In this document: in pieces, positions 41,438 through 49,778 of the stretch
How positions within the stretch are numbered: position 1 is the stretch's first letter
Layout: each line of letters starts with the position of its first letter
Source: DASUPK01 sp963843085
GTDB lineage: Bacteria > Actinomycetota > Thermoleophilia > Solirubrobacterales > 70-9
Assembly: GCA_963843085.1 (NCBI GenBank)
Contig: CAWJJG010000011.1
Coordinates: forward strand, 682,001-746,000
Reading direction: 5' to 3'
Length of the DNA stretch: 64,000 bases
Notes under the pieces: generated by a model
Databases searched by the model: none
Told to the model about the DNA's origin: nothing
Seen by the model: the letters and a program-made list of their open reading frames with translations, nothing else
Translations under genes and position numbers: made by a program

Positions 41438-42228
41438 CGGGCCGCCCCCGCCTCGGACTCCCTCGCCAGGGAGCGCAGCCAGGCCTCGCTCGCGGACGCG
41501 ATCCGCGGCTCCACCCCGGCCTCCTCGAGCATCCCCACGGCTGCCTCCATCTCGTCGACCCGGCGCGCCGCGTGCAGCCGGCTGCCCTCGATCAGGCGCT
41601 GGAGGAGTGCGGCGTCGGCGTTCTCGAGCGTCCGCACCAGGTCGGCATAGAGCCACTCCTCGAAACCGAGCCGCTCGGCCGCGGCGAGGGACTCGCCGAT
41701 CGCGGCCGCAAGCCCCTTCGCGAAGACGCTCCGGGCGAGCTTGCGAGCGGCGGCTTCGCCGGCGTCGGCCCCGACCACCGTGACCGGCATGCCGAGGGGC
41801 CCGATCAGGGCGGTAAAGCGCTCCGCGCCCGGGCCCGAGACCAGGGCCGGCGTCGAGAGCCCGTTCCCGGGTACCGGGCCGATCAGGGCCACGTCAGCGA
41901 ACAAGGCGCCGGTCGGGGCGATCACCTCTGCCAGCTCGCGTTTGAGCGCCGGAGCCGCGGTGTTGAGATCGGCGAAGACCTGATCATCGTTGAGGGCGGG
42001 GACGACCGTGCCCGCCGCGTCCAGGGCAGCGGCCGCCGAGTTGGCGCTCAGCACCAGGTCGGCGCCGGCGGCCGCGGCCGCCGCATCGCCTGCGGGCTCG
42101 ACTCCATCCGGAGTCGCCGCGATCGGGTCCCAGCCGCGGACCGACGCCCCGGCCGAGACGAGGTCGATCGCGATCGCCGAGCCGGCCTCCCCCATGCCGA
42201 TCATCCCGACGGCTGGGGTCCCGTTCAT
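41434..42228 (-). CDS. NAD(P)-dependent dehydrogenase, 6-phosphogluconate/3-hydroxyisobutyrate dehydrogenase-like (DUF1932 type)
   Basis: A 264-residue protein with a Rossmann start VGMIGMGEAGSAIA (Gly 8, 11, 13, 16). The helical C-terminal domain (ARKLARSVFAKGLAAAIGESLAAAERLG, about 160-187) resembles the DUF1932 partner domain, with the conserved Lys of the family. Overlapping the extradiol dioxygenase gene, it is well placed to oxidise a ring-cleavage semialdehyde or hemiacetal, the step done by LigC (a different family) in the 4,5-pathway. Other hydroxyacid substrates are possible. Confidence 0.78.
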   Translation of the reverse strand: MNGTPAVGMIGMGEAGSAIAIDLVSAGASVRGWDPIAATPDGVEPAGDAAAAAAGADLVLSANSAAAALDAAGTVVPALNDDQVFADLNTAAPALKRELAEVIAPTGALFADVALIGPVPGNGLSTPALVSGPGAERFTALIGPLGMPVTVVGADAGEAAARKLARSVFAKGLAAAIGESLAAAERLGFEEWLYADLVRTLENADAALLQRLIEGSRLHAARRVDEMEAAVGMLEEAGVEPRIASASEAWLRSLARESEAGAAR

Positions 42229-42599
42229 TCGCCCTCTTCCTCCAGGACGCGGCTGGCGATTGCGAACGCGTTGTTTGCGGCGGGCACCCCGCAGTAGATC
42301 GCCGACTGGAGCAGGACCTCCTTGATCTCGTCGTCGCTGAGGCCATTGCGGCGAGCCGCCCGCAGGTGCATCGGAAGCTCCTCGAAATGCCCGCGCGCGA
42401 TCAGCGCGGTCAGGGTGATGGCGCTCCGGGTACGGCGGTCGAGGCCGGGACGAGTCCAGATCTCACCCCAGGCGTAGCGGGTGATCAGGTCCTGGAAGTC
42501 CTTGGTGAACTCGGTGGTCCGATCGATCGCGCCGTCGACGTGCTCGTCGCCGAGCACCTCGCGCCGAACCTCCATGCCGCGATCGTGCTCGTCGCTCAT
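42225..42599 (-). CDS. pcaC: 4-carboxymuconolactone decarboxylase
   Basis: A 124-residue CMD-family protein. It has TKDFQDLITRYAWGEIWTRPGLDRRTRSAITLTALIARG (residues 31-69) and the helix LSDDEIKEVLLQSAIYCGVPAANNAF. These are the standard PcaC features; there is no CXXC as in AhpD. It removes CO2 from 4-carboxymuconolactone to give 3-oxoadipate enol-lactone. It overlaps pcaD upstream and the dehydrogenase downstream by 4 bases each. Confidence 0.92.
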   Translation of the reverse strand: MSDEHDRGMEVRREVLGDEHVDGAIDRTTEFTKDFQDLITRYAWGEIWTRPGLDRRTRSAITLTALIARGHFEELPMHLRAARRNGLSDDEIKEVLLQSAIYCGVPAANNAFAIASRVLEEEGE

Positions 42600-43372
42600 C
42601 TCGCGGCTCCCCCGCCGACCAGCCGCTCCAGCTCTCGGCTCACCGCGTTGGCCTGCTCCACGGCGGCCAGGTGGCGCGCCTCGGGGAGGATCACCAGGCG
42701 GGAATTCTCGATCTCCTCCGCCATGGCGGCAGCGCGCTCCGGAGTACCGACCGGATCGTCCTCACCCGCGATCAGGAGAGTCGGCGCCGTGATCGCGTCG
42801 AGCTGACCGCGCATGTCGAACTCCGCGAGTGCCTCGCAGCACCCGGCATAGCCCTCCGGATCGGTTTCCAGGAACGACGCCCGAATGCGCTCCACGACCT
42901 CGGGGCTGCGCTCCGGGAACGTCGGCGTGAACCAGCGCTCCATGGTCGTGTCGATCACCGATTCCAGACCCTCGGCTCGGACCTGGGCGGCGCGATCGAC
43001 CCACATCTCGGCGGGCGGCAGCTGCATTGCAGTGCAGCAGATCACCAGGCGCTCGATGCGCTCGGGAGCGTTGACCCCCAGCCACATGCCGGTCATGCCT
43101 CCGATCGACAGCCCACAGAAGGAGACCCGATCCAGCCCGAGCCGATCGAGCAGCGCGATCACGTCTTCGGCGAGCTCCTCGACGGTGTAGGGCCCCGGTG
43201 TGGCGGGAGTCCCGCCGTGGCCGCGCGTTCCGTAGCGCAGCACCCGGAAGCGGTCGGAGAGGGCAGCCGCCTGCGCGTCCCACATCAGGCCCGTGGTGCC
43301 GAGTGAGTTGGAGAAGACGATCACCGGCGCGTCGTCGGGACCTTCCAGGGTGTGGGCGACCTCGACGCTCAT
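42596..43372 (-). CDS. pcaD: 3-oxoadipate enol-lactone hydrolase
   Basis: An alpha/beta-hydrolase of 258 residues. It has the oxyanion region FSNSLGTTGLMWD, the nucleophile elbow GLSIGG (Ser about residue 94), an Asp in IAGEDDPVG, and the catalytic His in PEARHLAAVEQ near the end. It hydrolyses the enol-lactone made by PcaC to 3-oxoadipate. It overlaps both pcaB and pcaC, so the three genes are translationally coupled. Confidence 0.92.
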   Translation of the reverse strand: MSVEVAHTLEGPDDAPVIVFSNSLGTTGLMWDAQAAALSDRFRVLRYGTRGHGGTPATPGPYTVEELAEDVIALLDRLGLDRVSFCGLSIGGMTGMWLGVNAPERIERLVICCTAMQLPPAEMWVDRAAQVRAEGLESVIDTTMERWFTPTFPERSPEVVERIRASFLETDPEGYAGCCEALAEFDMRGQLDAITAPTLLIAGEDDPVGTPERAAAMAEEIENSRLVILPEARHLAAVEQANAVSRELERLVGGGAAR

Positions 43373-44715
43373 GATCGATCCTCAAGGTACCCCCGGTGGC
43401 GGGCCAGGGCGCGATCGATGAAGGCGTCGGTCGACCCGACGTAGGCGGCGGGGTCGAGAGCGCGGTCGATCTCCTCCTCCGAGAGCTCGGCCCGCACGCC
43501 CTCGTCGCCGACCAGCACCTCCCGGAAGGAGGACTGGGCATCGACAGCGCGGGCGGCGGCGGCGTCGACGAGCTCCCGCGCACGCTGCCGGCCGACCTGG
43601 CCAGAGAGCGTGGTGACGACGCTCTCCGCCATCAGGGCGCCACCGGTCGCCTCCAGATTCTCGTGCATGCGATCGGGCCTCACCTCGAGCCCGTCGAGCG
43701 CCTCGCCCAGCGCGGAGGCGGCCCCGCCCGTCAGGGCGAGGGCCTCGCTCAACGGCGCCCACTCGGATTGCCAGGCGCCGGCGGCGCGCTCGTACTCCTG
43801 CGGCATCGCCTCGAGCAGGACGCCGGCCGCGCCGCGTACGCGTCGCGCGCAGGCGATCGTGAGCACCGAACCGACCGGGTTCCGCTTGTGCGGGAGCGTC
43901 GAGGACCCCCCGCGGCCGCCGCCGGAGGATTCGGCCACCTCGCCGATCTCGGTCTGGGAGAGCAAGACGAGATCCAGCGCGACCTTCTCCAGAACGCCGG
44001 CACTCAGAGCCAGGGAGGTGCCGAGGTCGGCGACCCGCAGCCGCGCCGTGTGCCACGGAACGGCGGGCCGCTCCAGGCCAAGCCGGTCCGCCATCAGCTC
44101 CGCCACCCCCTGCCCATCGGGACCGAGCGAGGCGAGGGTCCCGGCCGCACCTCCGAGCTGGGCCGCGAGCGAGACCGAGTCGAGTCGCTCCGCGGCAGCG
44201 ATGAGGGAGTCGAGCCAGCCCGCCGCCTTCAGGCCGAAGGTGCTCGGCAGCGCCTGCTGGAGCAGGGTTCGGCCGGCCATCAGCGTGCCGCGATGCTCTC
44301 CGGCGAGGTCCGCGCACGCCACCGCGACGCCATCGAGCTCGTTGCGAATCAGGCCGAGCGCCCGGCTCGCGACCAGCATGGCGGCCGTGTCCATGACGTC
44401 CTGGCTCGTGGCGCCATGGTGGACGAAGCCGGCTGCTTCGCCGCCCACCTTCTCCCGAAGAGCGGCGACGAGCGGCGCCGCAGGGTTGCCGAAAGAGCGT
44501 CCATCACGCGCAATCGCCTCGGGGTCGAAGCCGCCGGCATCGCAGGCGGCGGCGATGGCCAGGGCCACGTCCTGCTGGATCAGTCCTGTCTCGGCCTCGG
44601 CCGCCGCGAGCGCGGACTCAGCATCGAGCATCGCCTGCAGCCAGGCCCGGTCCGAGGTGGCCTCCCGGATCGGCTCGGGGACGAAAAGCCCGCTGAAGAG
44701 CCCTCCGGAAGACAC
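43369..44715 (-). CDS. pcaB: 3-carboxy-cis,cis-muconate cycloisomerase
   Basis: Member of the fumarase/aspartase superfamily, 448 residues. The signature loop GGSSTLPHKRNPV lies near residue 267, with FVHHGATSQDVMDTA near residue 97 and the GRTLLQQALPSTFGLKAAGW segment. It lactonises the PcaGH product to 4-carboxymuconolactone. The GTG start abuts the pcaG stop. Confidence 0.93.
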   Translation of the reverse strand: MSSGGLFSGLFVPEPIREATSDRAWLQAMLDAESALAAAEAETGLIQQDVALAIAAACDAGGFDPEAIARDGRSFGNPAAPLVAALREKVGGEAAGFVHHGATSQDVMDTAAMLVASRALGLIRNELDGVAVACADLAGEHRGTLMAGRTLLQQALPSTFGLKAAGWLDSLIAAAERLDSVSLAAQLGGAAGTLASLGPDGQGVAELMADRLGLERPAVPWHTARLRVADLGTSLALSAGVLEKVALDLVLLSQTEIGEVAESSGGGRGGSSTLPHKRNPVGSVLTIACARRVRGAAGVLLEAMPQEYERAAGAWQSEWAPLSEALALTGGAASALGEALDGLEVRPDRMHENLEATGGALMAESVVTTLSGQVGRQRARELVDAAAARAVDAQSSFREVLVGDEGVRAELSEEEIDRALDPAAYVGSTDAFIDRALARHRGYLEDRS

Positions 44716-45279
44716 CTAGATGGAAAAGAAGGTGGTCTCGCCGTCGCCCTGCAGGCGGATGTCGAAGCGGAGCGCGCCGTCGGCCTGGGTCGCCACCAGG
44801 GTCTGCCGCTCGGCCTCGTCCTCGATCAGCGAGAGGACCGGATCGGCGGCGTTCGCCTCCGCCTCATCGGGGAAGTAGATCCGGGTCACCAACCTGTTCA
44901 GCAGGCCCCGGGCGAACACCGAGACGTCGATGTGGGGTGCCTGCGGACGGCCGTTCGGGCCGGGCACCGGACCCGGCTTGACGGTGAGAAACTCATAGAG
45001 ACCCTCCTGGTCGGCGGCGCAGCGACCGAACCCCGTGAAGCCATCCTCGAGAGGCAGGTCCTCGCGGGTGTCCTCCGGGTGCGCGTAGCGTCCCGCCGCG
45101 TTCGCCTGCCAGATCTCCACGAGGGCATCATCGACCGCGTCGCCCTGCCCGTCGGTGATCCTGCCGATCAGGCGGATGGCGTCAGCGTGGTTGGGCTGCA
45201 CCAGCTTGTCCTCGCCCTCGTAGGGCAGCTCGATGTGCAGGAACGGGCCGATCGTCTGGGAGGGAGTGAGCGCCGGCAC
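44716..45279 (-). CDS. pcaG: Protocatechuate 3,4-dioxygenase, alpha subunit
   Basis: A 187-residue intradiol dioxygenase subunit. TPSQTIGPFLHIELPY begins the normal PcaG N-terminus, followed by VEIWQANAAGRYAHPED and APHIDVSVFARGLLNRLVTRIYFPDE. The frame is open further upstream, but GTG at 45279 gives the family start and lies one base after the pcaH stop. As in other PcaG proteins, part of the iron ligand set is absent; the active iron sits in PcaH. Confidence 0.92.
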   Translation of the reverse strand: MPALTPSQTIGPFLHIELPYEGEDKLVQPNHADAIRLIGRITDGQGDAVDDALVEIWQANAAGRYAHPEDTREDLPLEDGFTGFGRCAADQEGLYEFLTVKPGPVPGPNGRPQAPHIDVSVFARGLLNRLVTRIYFPDEAEANAADPVLSLIEDEAERQTLVATQADGALRFDIRLQGDGETTFFSI

Positions 45280-45280
45280 G

Positions 45281-46048
45281 TCAGTCCTCCATGGGCGTCG
45301 CCTCGCGCCCGCGCAGCACGATGTCGTAGCGGTAGCCGAGGGCCCACTCCTCGACGGTGCGGTCGTGGTCGTAGGCACAGATCATCCGGTCCCGGGCCTT
45401 CTCCTCGCGAACCGAGTTGAAGATCGGGTCCTGGAAGAAGAGCGGGTCGCCAGGGAAGAACATCTGGGTGATCAGTCGCGTCGCGAACGCGGGGCCGAAG
45501 AGCGAGAAGTGGATGTGGCGCGAGCGCCAGGCGTTCGGGTTGTTCTGCCAGGGATAGGCCCCGGGCTTGATCGTGACGAACTCGTAGTGCCCGTCGTCGT
45601 CCGTCATGCAGCGCCCGCCCCCGCTGAAGTTCGGGTCGAGCGCGGCCGGATGCTGATCGCCCTGATGGCGATAACGCCCGCCGGCGTTCGCCTGCCAGAT
45701 CTCGATCAGCGAGTTGCGCACCGGCTTGCCATCCCCGTCGAGCAGGCGGCCGTGGACGATGATCCGCTCGCCGACCGGCTCGCCGTCGTGCTGGCGGGTG
45801 AGATCGTGGTCGAGCTCGCCGATCCGTTCGTGGCCGTAGGCCGGACCTGTGACCTCCGAGAGCGTGTGCGGCATGGGGACCAGCGGCCGTTTCGGCGCGC
45901 GCGTCCGGGTCGATACGTAGTCGGGATAGAGATACGGCGGGTTGATCTCGAGATCGTCTCGGCGGTAGCCGAAAACCCCTCCGTTCGTGGTCAGCTCCGA
46001 TGCCACCCTCTCCTCCTTGATCGTCGTCTGCTCGTCCTTCCCACTCAC
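45281..46048 (-). CDS. pcaH: Protocatechuate 3,4-dioxygenase, beta subunit
   Basis: A 255-residue catalytic subunit that opens protocatechuate between its hydroxyls to 3-carboxy-cis,cis-muconate. Fe(III) ligands of the 2-His-2-Tyr type are visible: Tyr in NAGGRYRHQGD (about 124), Tyr in KPGAYPWQN (about 166), and the His pair in SRHIHFSLFG (about 179-181). The N-terminal INPPYLYPDYVSTRTRAPKRPL is typical of PcaH. It overlaps pcaJ by 4 bases. Confidence 0.94.
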   Translation of the reverse strand: MSGKDEQTTIKEERVASELTTNGGVFGYRRDDLEINPPYLYPDYVSTRTRAPKRPLVPMPHTLSEVTGPAYGHERIGELDHDLTRQHDGEPVGERIIVHGRLLDGDGKPVRNSLIEIWQANAGGRYRHQGDQHPAALDPNFSGGGRCMTDDDGHYEFVTIKPGAYPWQNNPNAWRSRHIHFSLFGPAFATRLITQMFFPGDPLFFQDPIFNSVREEKARDRMICAYDHDRTVEEWALGYRYDIVLRGREATPMED

Positions 46049-46821
46049 GCGGCCGCCTCCAGCGTCGCCCGCAGCCTACGAAGCTCCGTGAGCTCATCGT
46101 CCGACGGCGCCTCGGTCTCCTCGAGCTCCTCGGAGGCGCGCAGGGGCCACCCCGTCTGCTCACGGGCATGCTCCGCCGTGACGCCGGGATGGACCTGCAT
46201 CAGGGTCAGCTCGCAGCTGTCGGGGTCGGGGCGGAGCACGCCGAGGTCCGTGATCACGACGGTGGGACCGCGCCCCGGCATTCCAAACCGCTCCCGATCG
46301 CCCGGACCGGATCCGTAGCCGACCGACGAGCGGAAGTCCAGGCGGTCAACGAAGCTCCGGGGCGACTGGCGGAGCATCACGATCACCTCCTTGGCCATCG
46401 CGGCGATCTCCGGCGCCCCGCCACCCCCGGGCAGCCGAACCTTGGGCCGGTCGTAATCGCCGATCACCGTGCTGTTCAGGTTGCCGAAACGGTCGATCTG
46501 CGCCGCACCCAGGAAGCCGACGTCGATCCGCCCGCCCTGCAGCCAGTAGGCGAAGATCTCGGGCACCGGGACGACCGCATCCGCCGTCGACGCGAGCTCG
46601 CCGTCGCCGATCGAGAGCGGCAGGGTCGCCGGCTTCGACCCGATCGTGCCCGACTCGTAGACCAGGACCGTGCGCGGTGCGTGGGTCAGCCGCGCGAGGT
46701 TTGCCGCGGTGCTCGGCATGCCGATGCCGACGAAGCAGACGGTCTCGTCCGTGAGAGCGCGAGACGCGACGATGGTCATCATCTCGTCGGCCGAGACGCC
46801 GTTCTGGTGCTCGGTCGTCAT
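46045..46821 (-). CDS. pcaJ: 3-oxoadipate CoA-transferase, beta subunit
   Basis: A 258-residue family I CoA-transferase subunit. It contains VGIGMPSTAANLARLTHAPRTV, the catalytic glutamate segment LVYESGTIGSKP (about 55), GGRIDVGFLGAAQIDRFGNLNST and the Gly-rich LPGGGGAPEIA. The frame is open further upstream; ATG at 46821 overlaps the alpha-subunit stop. With its partner it moves CoA to 3-oxoadipate; glutaconate CoA-transferase is the closest alternative. Confidence 0.87.
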   Translation of the reverse strand: MTTEHQNGVSADEMMTIVASRALTDETVCFVGIGMPSTAANLARLTHAPRTVLVYESGTIGSKPATLPLSIGDGELASTADAVVPVPEIFAYWLQGGRIDVGFLGAAQIDRFGNLNSTVIGDYDRPKVRLPGGGGAPEIAAMAKEVIVMLRQSPRSFVDRLDFRSSVGYGSGPGDRERFGMPGRGPTVVITDLGVLRPDPDSCELTLMQVHPGVTAEHAREQTGWPLRASEELEETEAPSDDELTELRRLRATLEAAA

Positions 46822-47639
46822 ACGACGCCGGCCGCCTTCATCACGTGCTCCGCCATCCATGACTTGAAGGTGTCGCGGTCGCGACTGATCTCGTCCCAGC
46901 GCTGATAGAAGCCGTTGTCGCGGTCGTAGTAGTCGTGCGCGTAGGACGGATGGGCTCCCCGCGGGGCCTCGGCGACCGCGCCGACCGCCCACGTCGGGAG
47001 GACGATCGCGCCCGGCCGGGGCTCGAGCTCGTCGACGATCTCCTCGACGGTTACCAGCGAGCGTGTGGAGGCGAGCACGATCTCCTTCTGCACGCCGACG
47101 ATCCCCCAGATCTGGACGTTCCCCCGGCGGTCGGCTCGCTGCGCGTGGACGATGCCGACGTCGGGTCGCAGGGCCCGGACCGCGGTCAGACCCTCGCCGG
47201 TGAACGGGCACTTGATCTCAGCGATGGTGCCGTGCGTATGGTCCGTCAGCTCCGTCCCCACGTATCCGCGAAGCGTGCCGAAGGGGAGGTTCGAGGCGCC
47301 GGCGGCGTAGCGCGCCGCCATCCCCGCGTGACTGTGTTCCTCGAGCTCGAGCGGCGCAGGCCAATCGTGTTCGACAGCGTCGCGCAGGCGGCGCAGTGAG
47401 CCGACGCCCGGGTTCCCTCCCCAGGAGAAGATCAGCTTCCGGGCGCAGCCGGCGCCGATCATCTGGTCGTAGATCAGATCCGGGGTCATCCGGATCAGCG
47501 TCAGATCACGCCGCTGCTGGCGGATGATCTCCTGGCCGGCGGCGAATGGGATCAGGTGGGTGAAGCCCTCCAGTGCGACGCTGTCGCCGTCGTGGACGAG
47601 ATCGGCGATTGCCTCATCCAGGGCGAGGATCTCAGCCAC
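46818..47639 (-). CDS. pcaI: 3-oxoadipate CoA-transferase, alpha subunit
   Basis: A 273-residue family I CoA-transferase subunit. It starts VAEILALDEAIADLVHDGDSV, then has the SVALEGFTHLIPFAAGQE loop, LIFSWGGNPGVGSLRRL, and HAQRADRRGNVQIWG. This type (GctA/CatI-like) is longer than the proteobacterial PcaI. GTG at 47639 overlaps the end of the GntR gene by 8 bases. The thiolase that should follow (PcaF) is not in the window. Confidence 0.85.
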   Translation of the reverse strand: MAEILALDEAIADLVHDGDSVALEGFTHLIPFAAGQEIIRQQRRDLTLIRMTPDLIYDQMIGAGCARKLIFSWGGNPGVGSLRRLRDAVEHDWPAPLELEEHSHAGMAARYAAGASNLPFGTLRGYVGTELTDHTHGTIAEIKCPFTGEGLTAVRALRPDVGIVHAQRADRRGNVQIWGIVGVQKEIVLASTRSLVTVEEIVDELEPRPGAIVLPTWAVGAVAEAPRGAHPSYAHDYYDRDNGFYQRWDEISRDRDTFKSWMAEHVMKAAGVV

Positions 47640-48414
47640 CGTCTGCCGCCGCGGGTGGAGCCTCCGGCTCGTCCTGAACCATGCCGAGGACATCGCGCAG
47701 GTAGAGCAGGTGGTCCTTCATCGCACGCTCGGCGCGCGCAGGGTCGCCCTTCTCGACCGCCGACACCAGCGCCTCGTGCTGCTCAACCAGCGCGGAGTGG
47801 ACGACGGCCGGCTTCAAGACCTCGTTGAGCGAGGGCTGCACGACCTCGAAGATCCAATTGGTCAGGGCCTGGATCATCCGGTTGCCGGCGGCAGCCGCGA
47901 TCGTCTGGTGGATCTCGGCGTCCGTGGCGGAGACGATCTCGACGTCGTCGGGCGCGGCAGCCGCAGCGTCGACCGCCGAGCGCAGCCGCGTGAGCGTCTC
48001 CTCCTGTGGCTGGTAGGCCGCCAGGCCGGCGAGCGGGACCTCGAGCAGCAGCCTGGCGTCGAGCAGCTCGTGCAGGCTGACGGCCTCGGTCTCGAGCATC
48101 ATCGCGATCGCGTCGCTGAGGCTCCTCCCCATTCCCTGCTCGGCGGTGTGCGCCACGAAGATGCCGCCGCCGGGGCCCTTGGTGGCGCGGATCAGATTGC
48201 CGCTGGAGAGGAGCTTGAGCGCCTCGCGCAGGGTCGGGCGGCTGACCCCGAACTCGGCCGCCAGGTCCTCCTCGCGGCCGAGAAAGTCACCCGGACCGAG
48301 ACCCTCCTCCTGGACGTAATGCTGGATCTGCACCGCGACCTGCTCCGAGGCGCCGCGAATCTGGCGCGCCTGCGGTCGCGCTCGTGCCTTGGGCTCAGCC
48401 TTCTGGGCGCTCAC
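47632..48414 (-). CDS. GntR/FadR-family (FCD) transcriptional regulator of the pca genes
   Basis: A 260-residue regulator. The winged helix-turn-helix is REEDLAAEFGVSRPTLREALKLL (about 48-70). The FCD ligand-binding domain has likely metal residues in DAEIHQTIAAAAGN, EQHEALVSAVEKGD and MKDHLLY. It lies between the CoA-ligase and pcaI genes and overlaps both. Control of the downstream pca block, with an aromatic acid or muconate as ligand, is the simplest idea. GTG at 48414 fits the GTGA overlap; ATG at 48426 is also possible. Confidence 0.87.
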   Translation of the reverse strand: MSAQKAEPKARARPQARQIRGASEQVAVQIQHYVQEEGLGPGDFLGREEDLAAEFGVSRPTLREALKLLSSGNLIRATKGPGGGIFVAHTAEQGMGRSLSDAIAMMLETEAVSLHELLDARLLLEVPLAGLAAYQPQEETLTRLRSAVDAAAAAPDDVEIVSATDAEIHQTIAAAAGNRMIQALTNWIFEVVQPSLNEVLKPAVVHSALVEQHEALVSAVEKGDPARAERAMKDHLLYLRDVLGMVQDEPEAPPAAADGG

Positions 48415-49688
48415 GAGCCGACCCATCTCGGGGTGCGCTCGTCGACGACGCGCCGCGCCTTCCCGGTTTCCCGGGGCAGGATGCCGGGCGCGATCGGGAC
48501 CACCCGGACGCGCAGCCCGAGCTGCTGGCGCATCGTCTCCTGGAGCCGGCGAGCATCGGTGCCCTCCGAAAGCTCGACCTCGAGCTTGACCTCGTCCATG
48601 CCGCTGCGCTCGGTGTAGAAGGTGATGCGGAACTCGCTCGAGCTCGAGACCTGGCGGACGGCCTCCTCGATCGCCGAGGGATACACGTTCATGCCGCGGA
48701 CGACGACCATGTCGTCGGTGCGGCCCACGATGCCGCCCGGAAGCCAGCGGCCCTCGTGCCCGGCGGGGCAGCGCTCGTCGGTCGCGATCACCGAGTCGCC
48801 GGTCCGGTAGCGGAGCGCCGGGAAGCCGGTGAGGCGAAGAGGCGTGACCACGAGCTCGCCCTTTTCACCCTGAGCGGTCGGGGTCATGTCCTCATCGAGG
48901 ATCTCGCAGACGAACTCGCTCTCGTCGACGTGCAGGCCGTGGCCCTCGGGGCATGGATCTCCGAAGGGACCCGCTTCGGTGAGGCCGGCATGATCGATGA
49001 CGACTGCGCCCAGACCGTCCTCGATCCGGGAGCGGACGCCGGCCAGCGAGCCGCCGGGCTCGCCGGTGCAGAGCACGCGCTCGATCGAGTCGAAGGCGGA
49101 TTCCAGCCGCTGCTCGACCGCGACCTCGAGCAGATGGAGCGCATAGGTCGGCGTGCACCAGAGCGTGGTCGCCTGGACTTCCGCGATCGTCTGCAGCCGC
49201 TGCACGGAACCCATCCCGCCCAGGGACATGCCCATGGCCCCGAGGTCCTCGAGGCCCTCCTTCGCGGCCCAGAACTGGACATGCGGCCCGAACGAGAAGG
49301 CAAGCGCAACCCGGTCGCTCGACTGGAGGCCGGCGAGCCGCATCGTGTTCGCGAAGCGCTCGCGCCACCACTCCCAATCCGCGGCGGTCTCGAGGACCCT
49401 GAGCGGATGCGCGGTCGTGCCGCTCGTTTGGAACACCTGGGTGTACTGATCGAGCGGGTAGGTCAGGTTGGTGCCGAACGGCGGGTGTCGCTCCTGGTCG
49501 GCCACCAGGTCCCGTTTCGTCAGCGGGCGCAATTCGGCGAGAGTGGGACGCTCGCCCAGCTCGAGCGCCTCGACGCGACCGCGCTGAAAGGGATTGCGGT
49601 CGAGTACGAGCTCGAGGAGCTCGCCGACTCGTTCATCCTGGGCCGTGGCCTCGGGCTGAACTCCCACACCCTGGCCATCGGCCGTCAA
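48411..49688 (-). CDS. Phenylacetate-CoA ligase (PaaK)-like aryl-CoA synthetase
   Basis: Adenylate-forming enzyme of about 425 residues, the length of PaaK. It has the nucleotide loop QTSGTTAHPLRV, the central IDHAGLTEAGPFGDPC (A5-like), YRTGDSV, and GRTDDMVVVRGMNVYPSAIEEAV, which is the C-terminal hinge and PaaK-type AMP-binding domain. It makes an aryl-CoA from an aromatic acid and ATP; phenylacetate or a hydroxybenzoate are options. TTG at 49688 with GGAAGAGG upstream is chosen because a GTG at 49742 would lie before the expected transcription start of the promoter at 49743-49771. Confidence 0.8.
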   Translation of the reverse strand: MTADGQGVGVQPEATAQDERVGELLELVLDRNPFQRGRVEALELGERPTLAELRPLTKRDLVADQERHPPFGTNLTYPLDQYTQVFQTSGTTAHPLRVLETAADWEWWRERFANTMRLAGLQSSDRVALAFSFGPHVQFWAAKEGLEDLGAMGMSLGGMGSVQRLQTIAEVQATTLWCTPTYALHLLEVAVEQRLESAFDSIERVLCTGEPGGSLAGVRSRIEDGLGAVVIDHAGLTEAGPFGDPCPEGHGLHVDESEFVCEILDEDMTPTAQGEKGELVVTPLRLTGFPALRYRTGDSVIATDERCPAGHEGRWLPGGIVGRTDDMVVVRGMNVYPSAIEEAVRQVSSSSEFRITFYTERSGMDEVKLEVELSEGTDARRLQETMRQQLGLRVRVVPIAPGILPRETGKARRVVDERTPRWVGS

Positions 49689-49742
49689 GTCGCCCTCTTC
49701 CTGATCGAAGCGTACGTCGCCATTTTGCGCCTCCCGGCGCAC

Positions 49743-49771
49743 ACTATCGGATAAGTCAGAGTATTTGTCAG
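49743..49771 (-). promoter_or_regulatory. Candidate promoter before the CoA-ligase/pca block
   Basis: Read on the minus strand, CTGACA (49771-49766) and GATAGT (49748-49743) are 17 bases apart. This is a reasonable sigma-70 pair in one of the few AT-rich gaps of the run. It would allow the PaaK-GntR-pca part to be transcribed apart from the genes upstream. Confidence 0.45.
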
Positions 49772-49778
49772 GTACACG

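Noticed and set aside
43396..45420. 674-codon plus-strand frame across pcaB and pcaG
   Set aside because: pcaB and pcaG are certain on the minus strand and the plus frame has no recognisable domain.
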